Made by a program: the position numbers and the translations under genes. Under the pieces are notes generated by a model. It saw nothing but the letters and a program-made list of their open reading frames with translations, did not search any database and had not been told where the DNA came from. Positions 1 to 10,240 of a stretch of DNA of 64,000 bases are shown here, in pieces (position 1 is the first letter of the stretch; the number at the start of each line of letters is the position of its first letter). Source of the DNA: Sabellastarte sp. h YS-2021 (Eukaryota > Annelida > Polychaeta > Sabellida > Sabellidae). The stretch lies in contig OZ024930.1 in the NCBI GenBank assembly GCA_964017235.1, positions 27,346,614 through 27,410,613 on the forward strand, in the 5' to 3' direction.

Positions 1-961
1 CCCTCCTCGACATCATGCATGGAAGATGCATATGCATTACGCACGGCCACCCATGGTAACGAAGTGGCATCCCGCATTGAATGGATCACCTGGAGTAAGG
101 CCTGCCGAGCTACTGTGTGGTCCTGTATGCTGTATATGTTAGCTAGCTGCCCTGCCACCCACTGGGGTAATGTGAGCTCGTCATATGTTAAGCGCTTTTT
201 CCCCTGGCCCTCATGGAAGCCCTCATTGGGCTAGCGCCTTTCTGTTTCACTAATAATGGCCTCAACAGTATTATAACATCCCGAGCGACGAGATGTAGCT
301 GGCTTACCTTGGGCTACCAAAGTCCTAGCTTGGGCTTTGTATGTGGCCATGATCTCTGACACTGAATCCGAAACATGAGGCATTTTTCTCAACACACTCG
401 GATCCGGCATAATCACATCTCTGTGGTCATCCCTACTGTAAGCACCCTGGTTGTTGATGGCACTAGCTGATCTATTGGATGTGGGATCCGGGTTGAATGT
501 TGGAAGATTGGATCTGGTAATGTTATATTGGGTACTACGTGGAGCATGGGTAAGTGAAAACTGGTCCTGAGATCCGGACTGATGGGCCACCTGTAGGGCT
601 TGCTGTGATGTACTTGCTGATGCTTGACCTCGATCATGACAGTGGAACCTAGCATTAATAGGTGATGATGTCTTGGACCCTTGTGATTCAAGCTTTTCTA
701 TACGCCCTGCCATTGCTCTGTTGGATTCTGCCATATCAGGATTGCCAAGATATCACTGTTAGATGGCTCATTCCCCAGGGGTGTGTGGCCAGTAGAAGTA
801 GATTGCTTACCCATGTCCTTGGGAGGCTGTTGATCCTTTAGAAACGACCCATGGTTGTCAGTATTCACTGATTTCCTAACTTTCCTAGTGGAAATTCTCG
901 CTCTGGCTGAAGCTGTCACCTTTATCCTTTTGTTACATGGTGTTTCCTTTCCTTTCGTCAT
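1..961 (-). pseudogene. Ngaro-type retrotransposon gag fragment (E1), truncated by the window edge
   Basis: Reading leftward from an ATG at 961, a basic N-terminal stretch is followed by a predicted helical segment (SDILAIL ... NRAMAGRIEKLES). Downstream, in a third frame below about 232, comes KRLTYDELTLPQWVAG and a helical tail ending near HDVEEG. The YDxLxxxQWVxG block and the following helices match the gag-like proteins at 20.1, 47.4 and 62.2 kb in this window, which is the basis of the call. Two frame changes break it, near 735-760 and near 232-290, so it is a dead copy. The rest of the element lies off the left edge. In the intact copies this protein is the structural, RNA-binding ORF1 product. 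The degree of divergence suggests a subfamily different from the other three copies. Confidence 0.75.
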
Positions 962-1239
962 GGTTAAAATCATTAAAATCACTAAAATCACCAATAGATA
1001 AAATAAAAAGCATAAATCAAAATTTTAATTTCGACCATTTCACTTTGACTTCACAAATTCAAATGGAAACGGGGTTCACATACTGAAATCAGTGAGGGTG
1101 CCCCAGATTTTGATTGGTGGGTCAAAGGTCAATGGAAAATCAAGTAGATGATACCCACAAAATTAAGGTACCTGGCAACTGACACAGCAGGCACCTCACT
1201 GTGCCCTGCTAGCTAGATCTGAGTTCTAGGCCAGCTATT
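962..1239 (-). other. 5' leader/A-repeat region of Ngaro copy E1
   Basis: This is non-coding DNA immediately upstream (minus strand) of the gag fragment. It contains an inverted repeat with arms AGCAGGCAC (1186-1194) and GTGCCCTGCT (1201-1210) around the 6-nt spacer CTCACT. A similar hairpin sits at the start of the A repeats of the two complete Ngaro copies, so this probably marks the 5' end of E1 near 1210-1215. The second A copy is not in the window, so the boundary is inferred. Confidence 0.45.
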
Positions 1240-1645
1240 GCCCCTGTTCCACCAAAGGACTAAGCCCTGATCCTGTCTGCGACCCTTAATCGTGGACAGT
1301 CGGTGAAGAAAATGGTAAAATGGGCGGGAATACTGAATCGGTATCAAAGCCTGGGATTAAGTTCAGATCGGTCTCCGGAAGCCTGAGGAGGCCCCAGGCG
1401 GCCCCAGACAGTCCCCGAGTGTTCTGCGACTAAGAACCGATTAAGCCATTTTTCTGGTCAGTTTGAACCACGATCGTGTCGTAGACATACCAACTGGGTC
1501 CCAGGACACCTCAGGCCTCCTGGGACTAAGCCCCGACTAAGCCCCGATTAAGTCCTGGCTTCCTCAGGCGTCCTGATGACTCCTCAGTGTTCTCCAGACA
1601 ATGATGGCCGATTCTTGTTTTGCAAGATAACTGGATTTTTCTGGG

Positions 1646-1660
1646 TATATATATATAAAT
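1646..1660 (+). promoter_or_regulatory. TATA box for the Harbinger-1 transposase
   Basis: A TATATATATATAAAT run lies about 45 bp upstream of the ATGCCAGC start-like codon at 1703. The second Harbinger copy has the same layout (TATAAA near 29.68 kb, ATGCCAGC at 29728). That conserved arrangement supports a promoter, with transcription beginning just upstream of a short first exon. Confidence 0.5.
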
Positions 1661-1720
1661 TCTGGGAAGTAATTATCATTACTTGTCTACGAACACAGCA
1701 GGATGCCAGCTTTCAATGGA

Positions 1721-2221
1721 AGACATCTTCAGCAACAAATTAGGGTTTTTTTATTTTTTATTTAGTTACATATGCTGATGTATTTGCTATTTCTACATCG
1801 ACCACAGCAACCACCACAAGCAGCAGCACCACCACCACCAGCCATACAGAGACCTAGAAGAAGGCACAACATGTGGGTCAGGCTATGGCTACTACAGAGA
1901 GGGGGGCCTACCAGAACATTATGGCTGAACTGTATGCCACAGACATTCCAGGATTCACCAATTTTATGAGGAGACATCTTCAGCAACAAATTAGGGTTTT
2001 TTATTTTTTATTCAGTTACATATGCTGATGTATTTGCTATTTCTACATCGACCACAGCAACCACCACAAGCAGCAGCACCACCACCACCAGCCATACAGA
2101 GACCTAGAAGAAGGCACAACATGTGGGTCAGGCTATGGCTACTACAGAGAGGGGGGCCTACCAGAACATTATGGCTGAACTGTATGCCACAGACATTCCA
2201 GGATTCACCAATTTTATGAGG
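1721..2221 (+). repeat. Tandem duplication of the transposase 5' coding region (about 250-bp unit)
   Basis: The segment AGACATCTTC ... TTTTATGAGG is present twice head to tail (about 1721-1971 and 1972-2221). The copies are essentially identical apart from a T-run length difference and a T/C change. It duplicates the Pro/Gln-rich N-terminus and the WVRLWLL motif. Only the second copy joins the rest of the transposase. The near-identity means the duplication is recent relative to the decay of the gene. Confidence 0.9.
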
Positions 2222-3250
2222 ATGACCCCAGAATTCTTTGAAATGATAAAGACCAGACTGGAACCACGTCTAGCCAGGCAGGCCACCAACTACAGAGCTC
2301 CAATCAGTGTTGGGGAAAAGTTAGCCCTCACCATCAGATATCTGGCCACTGGAGAGTCATACACATCATTATCCTGTCAGTTCAGGGTTGGCAGATCCAC
2401 CATTTCCAAGTTTCTACCACAGGTCTGCAGGGCCATCTAGGATGAGTTCACCAGAGAGTACCTCAGATGTCCTACTACTCCAGATGAGTGGAAAGAACTG
2501 GAAACAGAATTTAGAATCAGGTGGAATGTTCCACATGCCCTGGGAGCTCTTGATGGCAAGCATGTGGCCCTGAAGATACCCAAGAACTCTGGAGCCCTGT
2601 ACCACAACTATAAGGGGTTCTTTTCAATAGTAATGTTGGCCTTGGTTGATGGACAGTACAAGTTCAGATGGGTGGATGTGGGTACAGCTGGATCTTGCTC
2701 AGATGCCCAGATATTTAATACCTGTCACCTGAAGAGGAAGATTGATGATGGCACCATAGGCTTCCCTGACCAAGCACCTATAACCCAGGGTGGTCGAGAT
2801 GTCCCCTACTTCATCCTAACAGATGATGCGTTTGCCCTGAAGACCTGGCTGATGAAACCCTATGGCAGAAGGATGTTAACCAGAGAGGAAAGGATTGCCA
2901 ACTACAGAATATCAAGGGACAGGAGAGTTGTTGAGAATGCTTTTGGCCTCCTGGTTTCCAGATTTAGAGTCATGATGACCACTATTGAACTACCCCCAGA
3001 AACAGTCAGGGATGTGGTCATGACCTGTGTGGTTCTGCACAACATACTGAGAAGCCAGTATCAAGGTCAACATGGTGCTCAAGAGCCTGGTGGTGATGAT
3101 GATGTGCCTGGTGATGGTCAGTTAATTGGTGGTGTTGCTGATGGTGGTCGCGACAGAAACCCTGCCAGAGAAGCCAAAAGACTGAGGGATTACCTCAAGG
3201 ACTACTTCAATAATGAGGGAGCAGTGGCCTGGCAAGATGGCAGAATATAA
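2022..3250 (+). pseudogene. Harbinger DDE transposase, one frameshift and one nonsense codon
   Basis: The protein would nick and rejoin the element's ends as a nuclear DDE endonuclease. The N-terminal RPRRRHNMWVRLWLL motif, typical of Harbinger transposases, is in one frame. It continues in another (GAYQNIMAELYATDIPGF) after a frame change in the G6 run at 2151-2156. A TAG at 2438-2440 interrupts the second frame. Catalytic residues are visible: Asp in GALDGKH (2552), Asp in CSDAQIF (2702) and Glu in VVENAFG (2933). The C-terminus ends YLKDYFNNEGAV, as in the second copy at 31.5 kb. A short upstream exon beginning at ATG 1703 followed by an intron is possible but not demonstrated. It pairs with the convergent MADF gene at 4374-5292. 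Confidence 0.88.
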
Positions 3251-3365
3251 CTGCTACTGCAGTAACCAGTCCTTTTCAGGACTAATAACCAGTCCTTTTC
3301 AGGACTACCAAATATTCCAAAAACAATTAATCAGCTGTGCTCCAAATAACCCAATCATCAACAAA

Positions 3366-3990
3366 CATAATTCACCGAACCAACAAACAAACCCAATGCC
3401 CAACATAATTCACCCAATGAACAGACAAACCCAATGCAAAACATAATTCACCCAACGAACAGACAAACCCAATGCAAAACATAATTCACCCAACCAAAAA
3501 ACAGACAAACCCAGTGCTAAACATATTTCACCAAACGAACAAACAGACAAACCCAATGCAATGCAAAACATAATTCCTACAAAGAAAAACAGACAGACAA
3601 ACCCCATGCCAAACATAACTTGGTAAATGGAATAAATATTGCATATATTTGGAAATCTACACCCTAGTTTCACATTTGGTTTTTATTCTGGAGAAATAAC
3701 TGAAACTGAAAGTTTTTCCTTTATTGCAAATCTCAAAATTAAATTTTTTTATTCAACCTCAGGGAAATTTACAAAATATAACCACCCAAGTGGTTCTCTT
3801 TACAGTATGGTTTATCTGTCTGTTGTGGAGAGTTATGTTTGCAAATTCGTTTGTCAGTTTGTTGGTTGGAGGTTATGTTTGCTATTGGGTTTGTCTGTTT
3901 GTTGGTTGGGGGGGGGTTATGTTTGCTATTGGGTTTGTCAGTTTGTTGGTTGGGGGGTTATGTTTGCTATTAGGTTTGTCTGTTTGTAGC
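3366..3990. repeat. Inverted pair of minisatellite arrays between the convergent Harbinger genes
   Basis: On plus, 3366-3620 holds degenerate units of about 38 bp built on ACATAATTCACCCAACGAAC and ACAGACAAACCCAATGC. At 3830-3990 the same motif recurs in reverse complement (GGTTATGTTTGCTATTGGG, TTTGTCTGTTTGTTGG). About 210 bp separate the arrays. Together they form a long imperfect hairpin in the 3' regions of both genes. The run of G at 3908-3916 and the TGTTTG repeats are low-complexity parts of the same array. Confidence 0.8.
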
Positions 3991-4373
3991 TTTGTGGACA
4001 TGTCATAACATTTTTTTTATATCTCTAGGGATGGTGTCAGTGTTGGACTGTTTCATTACAGAATTAAAGCTATCCCATGGATTCGAAACTACAAATGGGC
4101 AGATTATTGGCCATAGTAGGAGTTTATTTATCTATTTTTTTCTATGTGGCCTTTTTTGTTACGTGTATTACCATGGGTTATTTCTTTCATGTTTGGGGTG
4201 GTGTGGGTGTTGGGCTTCTTTTTTTTTGTTGTTTTGTGATAAGTATTTGTACTGAACTGTTATGTTTTGGGAGGGGAATTTGAACAACTTGCAGCTGAAT
4301 AATTGTTTTTGGAAGGCTTGGGCGGCCCTGAAAAGGGCCTATGGGGGGTATGAGGCCCACCCGGACTGGCTGG
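3991..4373. other. Non-coding 3' region between the Harbinger genes
   Basis: A T-rich stretch lies between the minisatellite and the stop codon of the minus-strand MADF gene. No further coding signal was seen. It presumably holds the 3' untranslated region of the minus-strand gene. Confidence 0.4.
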
Positions 4374-5292
4374 CTACTGAGGAGGCTGCTGCTGTTGAGG
4401 CGGTGCTGTGGTGGTGATGGTGTAGAGCTGCTGCTTGAGGTCCTCAAATTCCTCTTGGGTCATCTTTTCAGCCTCTGATGCCACGTAGTCATAGAAGGGC
4501 TGCCTGTCTGACTTCTGCTGCAGGGAACCTGAGATCAGTGTCCTCATCTGGTCAAAGTGCTCGAGTATCTTTGAATCTATGGAAACTGGTGTAGATGTAA
4601 TAATTGGTTGACTTGTACTCTCCCTCAGGACACTGGACTCGAGATGTTCTGTATCAGTAGTAGATCCACGCGATTCTTCATGCCTGCTGGTGTTGGGACT
4701 GGCCTCGAACCCAGAACTTCTGTTTGCCCCCCTTGCGTCTGATGTGGGTCTTAAGGAAACCCATCTGCTGGTAGACCCAGGACTGTCTCTTGGTCATCTC
4801 CCTTGGGGCTTGGCCAGACTGTAGCTTGGAGAGATTTCCATAGCGAGTTCTCTGTGACTCAAACCACCTTCTGACATCAAAGGGCTGGAGCTTCAGTTCT
4901 GCAGAAATTTCTGCCCAGAGAGCCTCCTTCCTATATCTGTCGTGGAAACGTGTATGCTCCTTGTCGGACAGCTCTGGGTACTCCTTCACAAACTCAACAA
5001 TGGCAACTTCTTGGCTGTCAGTGAATGTAGCACAAACCCTGGCTCTCTTGGCTGCTGAGTGGCACTCTGAATCTTCCTCACACCTCTCATCTTCTTCGCA
5101 AGCTTCCTCAGTAACTTGTAAGCCTTCCTCTCTCTCCTCTATCCTCTCTTCTCTCTCTTCTGTACCCTTATCTGTCCTTTCCTCTGTCCTTTCCTCTGTC
5201 ATTTCCTCCAACTCTTCACCTTCCTTCTCCCTCTCCGCTTGCCTCTCATCCATCTTCTTCTTTCCTCTCATTCCTCCTTTCTCTCTCCTCAT
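4374..5292 (-). pseudogene. MADF/Myb-SANT-like protein of Harbinger-1, frameshifted near 4676
   Basis: This is the second protein of Harbinger transposons; in studied members it binds DNA and helps import the transposase into the nucleus. It starts at ATG 5292 with a long Glu/Arg-rich acidic segment (repeated EERTEER, EEREE). A MADF-like domain follows: VEFVKEYPELSDKEHTRF, EALWAEISAEL, FDVRRWFESQRTRYGNLSKLQSG. The frame stops at 4678, but the adjacent frame continues with a coiled C-terminal segment (ILEHFDQMRTLISGSLQQKSD, EEFEDLKQQLYTI) and a Gln/Pro tail ending at 4374. The two parts are therefore one gene with a 1-nt frame change near 4676. It is convergent with the transposase. Confidence 0.8.
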
Positions 5293-5458
5293 AACTCCAG
5301 TGAATATCTCAACAAAAAAATGTGTCTCCTAACTGTTAAATTTGCTCTAAGCTCAAGTAAAATGTGAAATGTAAAAAAACTGAAAACCCCTAAGCAGTAA
5401 GTGACACACGTCTCTCAGTAGCCAACCAGTCTAAACACAGAGAGCGTGTGCGCGGTCG

Positions 5459-5466
5459 CTTATATA
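5459..5466 (-). promoter_or_regulatory. TATA box for the Harbinger-1 MADF gene
   Basis: On minus, TATATAAG lies in a G/C-rich context about 165 bp upstream of the ATG at 5292. The position and sequence fit a core promoter firing inward from the right end of the element. Confidence 0.5.
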
Positions 5467-5620
5467 GTCCCAGACACCCCCTTGCCTCTTTTTGGTTTCA
5501 GACGTGCGGAAAATAGTCGGTGCTTAATCGGTACTTAGTCCCAGGCCTCCTGGGAAGTCCTCAGGCCATCGCAGACGAAATTTGTGTGGTCCCAGGCTGC
5601 CTGGGGAGGCGTTGGTGTTG

Positions 5621-6109
5621 GTATTTGAAAGGTCAGCCTATGGGCTTCAGAGACAGTTACAGAGCTCTTAAAGACTGCAAACCGCCGATTATGACTCAAC
5701 AATTCTGATGATACTGTGTAATCACTTAAATATTTTTGAGCATCAGAAATAGGTTACAATATATAAAATGCAAATAATGGTTTTCTATTTGTGTTATGAT
5801 ATTCCTGTGTTTTGTCTTACTGTTTAGTGTTTTAGTATCTTACATACACATATATGCATCTAACTACTGTAATCAATTAACAGATAATTTATCATTTTAT
5901 CCTTTTACATACGTTTTAGTTAAATTTTTTTTAGTGTTTGCTCTTATTGGCTTAATAGATAGATTATTAATTTACGGGTCACTGTTCCAGCCTGCCCTAA
6001 GGGGCCTATTGTAATGAGATTTAGGCTGTCTGTATTGCTCAGTCATATAGGGTTTATTGATGAGCTAGCTGGCTGGCTGGAACTCACCTGAATCGAAAAT
6101 GTTAAATTG
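5621..6109. other. Non-coding; contains a dispersed repeat also found inside Ngaro E3
   Basis: No coding signal. Bases about 5978-6085 share TGTTCCAG, TAAGGGGC, TGTATTGCTCAGTCA and a TTGATGAGCTAG-type end, in the same order, with 25.94-26.01 kb. That stretch is the spacer between the A2 and B2 repeats of E3. Confidence 0.4.
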
Positions 6110-7003
6110 TGGGGTTCTTTGCTTTCTCATACTTAACCTCACCAAATACAGAAATCCTAGAAATAAATCTTAAATAACAACACCACACCAACCCTTTAAC
6201 TTACATACTTAAGATTTTAATCAAGTCAATTTAAGTTCAAACGTAAACTGGAACTTAAACTTGTATACACAAAGTCAATCCTAACTTAACTATGTTTGAA
6301 AGTCGAATATGTGTCTAGTGCAAGGTATGGTTTACTTAAATTAACTTAGGTAAAAAATAAATGTCTCAATTCCAACGTAGTTCATGTGTTAGTAACTCTC
6401 ACTTAAAGTAATACTCTAGATATATTTAGGCCACCTTTTAGTCATCTTAAAGTAGTGCAGTGAGGTCTCATGATGATGTAACACCTCTGCTAAATCTAAG
6501 GTGGCCTTAAATGTTAGTATGTATTTTATTGTTATTGTACATAACACTTAGTGTAGAATAAATATATATAGATCTCTTTCTATACACTGGGACTTGAGGT
6601 AATGTTAACTACAGCCACTGGGCAAATAGGGTTAGAACCTAGGGATGAAAGTTTGCGAATTCTAATAGATTTTCTATCCTCAAGGGTTTTGGACTATTTG
6701 ATTATGATTTGCATGCCTGGGGGCAAAGACAATATCACCTCTGGCCAAATGATATACGGGTGAAAACTGTTTTCTCGAATGGAGTACTAGGTTTGATAGT
6801 CTTAAGAATGAAAAGGAGGCCAGGGTATAGACGGCCTTAAATACTTGCCCCATATATGTAGAGTCACAAAGTCTGACTATGAGTTGAAGGGTATCAATAT
6901 CTATAATGCTTTTTAAGGAGGGTTTAAAATGGTCTCTCACAAATTCTAGTGCACTACCCGTGTCTCTCATGGCTTTACAGCTCGTGTATGTAGAACAAAA
7001 CAC
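6110..7003 (-). pseudogene. Ngaro tyrosine recombinase fragment with B-like 3' tail (E2)
   Basis: At 6680-7003 (minus) a reading frame gives PSLKSIIDIDTLQLIVRLCD, SFSFLRLSNLVLHSRKQF and LARGDIVFAP. This is a clear relative of the E3 recombinase (LKSIIDIPILSQISQVCD, FSFLRISNLVPHSIAKF, LARGDIFFAP). It covers only the middle of the catalytic domain, including the first catalytic Arg in FLRLSN. The His-x-x-Arg and Tyr part is missing. The downstream DNA (6560 to 6110) has TAAGGCCACCTTAG-type motifs like the B repeats of E3, so it is probably the decayed 3' tail. No gag or reverse transcriptase was seen nearby. Confidence 0.7.
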
Positions 7004-8980
7004 ATTTTGGCCTTGTTAATTGTGTAACGGCCTGTTGGCTATTGTGCAGGTCAAATCATGGAATGAAATGTTTAATGACACAAACAGAGACAATTAGTAT
7101 TCATTATAAAAGTACACATATGCACTGAACATTTTTTTATTTAAAGTTACCAAAATGTCAACCCCAGTCTATATTTTTATTTAGGGTAGGCTTTGTTGGA
7201 AAGTAGCCTGAAATATGATATCATAAAGCTACTGTAATTTGGAGGGTTTGCACTTCCCCACAGAGACTGTAGTTTCGATATCTCCTCTTCCCTAGCGGAA
7301 ATACGAATTTCAAATATGAAACAAGTGGATTGAATCTTCCTTATAGGAAATTCAAGTTGGAATCTCCCCTAGTGGACTTTTAAATTCTACATACATTAGG
7401 ATTTCCTCTATATCTCAGTCTATAAACTTTCAAGATCCGATGTGTGTTTTATGAATGTTAAAATATTTTGATATGTAGTTTATTTCCAGGTCAGTACAGT
7501 TGGTCAAAGCATATGAAGGTTTAACAAATTACAATTTAATAACACAGTGTTGCTTGTCTGTATGAAGTTAAAAATTTAGTTAATTTAGTGAACTTTCGTA
7601 AGTTTAAGAAGTCGTTAGTTCAGCAGATTGAACAGCAAATGTGTCGTCGGGCAAGGTTTATGTATATATTATATAGTCATATATTGAGGTTTAGGAAATT
7701 AAGAGATCAGCACAAGGTGATTTTCAGGTTAATATAAGATTGGACAAGCATGTAGAGGTTTTACAAATTACAATTTTAGTAGCATGTATTGGGTAATTCC
7801 CGGATGTACCTTGAGACACCATTCACGCATAGTGGGTCCATAATAATTAGTTTCCACAGGGTATTATTCACAGTAATTGGCAATAGGATGGCAATTACAA
7901 CATTAGCAGCTCATCAAGTCTTACATTCTTTGGAAAACATCTTTGACATGTGTGACTGGCAGTTATATTCTCAGGTGGCCTTTTAAGCGTGGTTAATGAA
8001 AAATAAGAAATCTCCTCACTTTTACATTTCATTTAAAACAGAAAGATAATGAGGCAACATGCTCAAAATAGGTGGAGATATTACACTATTAACAATGTAC
8101 CAAGGGAAACAAAAGTCTGGGCAAATAAACCAAATCACTTGCTAATTGATGTGCTACATGGGTTGTGGAAACTGTGCGTAGGTGGCGTCAACAGAAATAT
8201 TACAAATTTTGCATGACTAATGATTTCCGATGCCTTTTTTGCAACATAAACCAAGTAACAAAAAATGTTTTTTTTAAGACTTATATAAATTTATAAATCA
8301 AACTGATCCGTTTGTTATCACCTCAGAGAAGGTGATGTTATTTTCATGAGAATTTACTTGTCTTCTATCCTCTTGTATGTTGGTTAGCAGGGATACACTA
8401 ATACTACTGGTTGAAGCTTTAGGAGAAAACATCAGATGACGTATCTTGGCCCACCTTGGCTCCAATTAAATCTTCAGAGCGATCGGGATCACTGCCTTGA
8501 TACAAAAGATAATTCGGATTTTCCCATCTACTTATTATTATGTGCCTTGGCGGAAGTATGCAATCTCTGAGTGTTGTTGTTGTTGTTTGTTTCGAACTTC
8601 CCAAGAGAACCCTGAAATAAATATTTGTATGATATAAATATACATACCACTTATTACAGTTTTGAGATTTGTTTATAAGATATATCTTGGAATAAGATGA
8701 GAATATTATATGAGCATATAGCACAAAAATTATATTGTTCATCTGTATGAATGGTATATATTTTCGATTATTCAATTGCGGGATATTTTTACATTTATCA
8801 ACCATTTTGCTTAAATGATTACTGAAATAATTTTTTCCAAAATAATGCAAAAATTGGCTATAAAATGTATCCATACTTTCAGGCACCAGTGAATATAAAT
8901 ACTTCAATTTTTAGCTTGAAATTTCTCTACCATGTCTACATAAATTTCAATTTTAAATTACTTTTCTAATGATGTAGGAA
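7004..8980. other. AT-rich non-coding stretch
   Basis: No protein family, RNA gene or clear repeat was recognised apart from the weak exon candidate at 8419-8611. Reading frames here are short and of low coding quality. Confidence 0.5.
8419..8611 (-). CDS. Possible terminal exon of an unknown host gene (weak)
   Basis: A good acceptor-like sequence (ATTTATTTCAG) ends at 8612 on minus. It is followed by 63 codons without a stop, of mixed composition (RDCILPPRHIIISRWENPNY, QGSDPDRSEDLIGAKVGQ), ending at a stop just below 8419. The upstream part of the same frame is AT-rich and looks intronic. No domain was recognised and no partner exon was found, so this may be chance. Confidence 0.15.
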
Positions 8981-9992
8981 TCTTTCTATTCTATTTTTAT
9001 TCTGGATGTTTATAGCACTTAATTTCTACATTTAAGTAGATACGCATAAGCAATCATAAGCCATATTGCAAAATTCATCGGTCCATGAGCATAGCAATGG
9101 TAGTTACCACAGAGACTGTCTGAAGAACCACAATGGTGGAAAGACCTCAGAGCACAAATATGACTTAGATTTCTTCCTGAACAAGGTGATAGTGGAAGCT
9201 GAGTGAACATCATTAGATAATTGATTCCATATTGTAGGAGCATTAAAAGGCAAAAATATGATTTGTGCAAGGATGGACTTATGTGAAGATCCGCCAAGGA
9301 CTTTCTATCCAGTTTTGCTAGTCTTGTGTTATATTTGCTCCTACAGGGGATCCAAATTGTCTAAAGTTGCTAGGATGACCACTGCTAAGAAACTTGTGGA
9401 CAGGTGCAGTCACCTTAAACATACTGCGGTATGTAAGAGACAACCAGTGGAGACTATTTAGGGTTTGGATAGCCCTGGTGAACTGAATACAGCTGGTGTC
9501 AATCCGTTCTAGAGTATTATTGAAGCACTGCAATATGTGTTGATTGAATTTAGACAAACTTCTTAAAAGAGAATTTGCAGTGCTGTAACCGACTGCTAAC
9601 AAGAGCATTTACAAAAAGGCTAGCACATTTAACTGTCAGATATTGTCTAATACGCCCAAGATCCTGTAACTGAGCAAAAGATTTCTTACAAACATTGGAC
9701 ACATGATATGCCCAGGGAAAGCTTGCATCAAACAAGACACCAAGATTCCTCACTCAGCTTTCTACACTAAACCGGAGAACCAAAAAATAATGAACCCAGT
9801 GTTATCAGGGTATAATTTTAATTTGGAAGAAGACATCCATATCTGAACATCAAGAAGACAGGAGTTAATTTTATTAAACACTGAAGTGGCATTCTTTTGA
9901 AAAAGGTGTACAGATAACTGGGTGTTGTCTGTATAAAAGTTAAAATTTAGCAAAAAACTGTCTTTCAATAACTTTTTTCCAGAGGAGTGGTG
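8981..9992 (-). pseudogene. Decayed CR1/L2-like LINE, 3' half (continues at 13388-13650)
   Basis: On minus, broken frames give the same protein order as the LINE at 10.2-13.2 kb. YTDNTQLSVHLFQKNA matches YADDTQLYVHLTHKNA, RNLGVLFDASFPWAYHVSNV matches RNLGVWFDSDFSFSCHVMKV, and SNDVHSASTITLFRKKSKSY matches the C-terminal PDEVRSANSLASFRSKLKSY. The 3' end has AATTAAGTGCTATAAACATCC-like sequence near 9001, the same tail as the intact copy (GATTAAGTGCTATAAAAGTCC). The RT catalytic box reads YTDN instead of YADD, and many frame changes are present. The reading frame resumes across the insertion at 13388. Confidence 0.85.
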
Positions 9993-10240
9993 TATACTGG
10001 ACGTTTATAGGCCCAAATTTATTGTATTTAATTTTTATTTTATATTATTTTTATTTTAGTCCATTGTTGTTTTTCACTGTTGTGGCTGTCAATATCAGTG
10101 AGGAGTGTAGGGTGCCTGTGAGTCACCCACGGGACGGAATTACATTGGATAAACTGTGTCACATAGAAAATAACTTAGTATTAAGGCATACTGGTATTAC
10201 TCCTCACGGTCTGGTTCTTAGTTTAGGGAAGTGGAGTGCA

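Larger units (their letters stand above)
1240..5620. mobile_element. PIF/Harbinger-type DNA transposon (Harbinger-1), two-gene, inactivated
   Basis: The element carries the two proteins expected of animal Harbinger elements in convergent orientation: a DDE transposase (plus) and a MADF/Myb-like DNA-binding protein (minus). The left terminus is placed near 1240, where CTGTTCCACC resembles the GTGTTCCAC terminus of the second Harbinger at 29.3 kb. The 13-mer AGGCCTCCTGGGA occurs close to both ends (1513-1525 and 5543-5555) amid G/C-rich CTAAGCC and CCTCAGG motifs, likely subterminal binding sites. No matching right terminal inverted repeat or 3-bp target duplication was found, so the right edge is approximate. 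Both genes carry disabling changes. Confidence 0.75.

Noticed and set aside
3410..4008. Hydrophobic, membrane-protein-like reading frames on both strands
   Set aside because: They arise from the TTTGTCTGTTTG/GGTTATGTTTGC minisatellite arrays; the Cys/Leu/Val repeats are a by-product of the repeat unit.
4961..5332. Ser-rich plus-strand frame
   Set aside because: It is the antisense of the Glu-rich coding region of the MADF gene.
1..7003. Idea that E1 (gag) and E2 (recombinase) are one Ngaro split by Harbinger-1
   Set aside because: Both are on minus but in the wrong order: the gag 5' end points left out of the window, while E2 would need its gag to the right of 7003.
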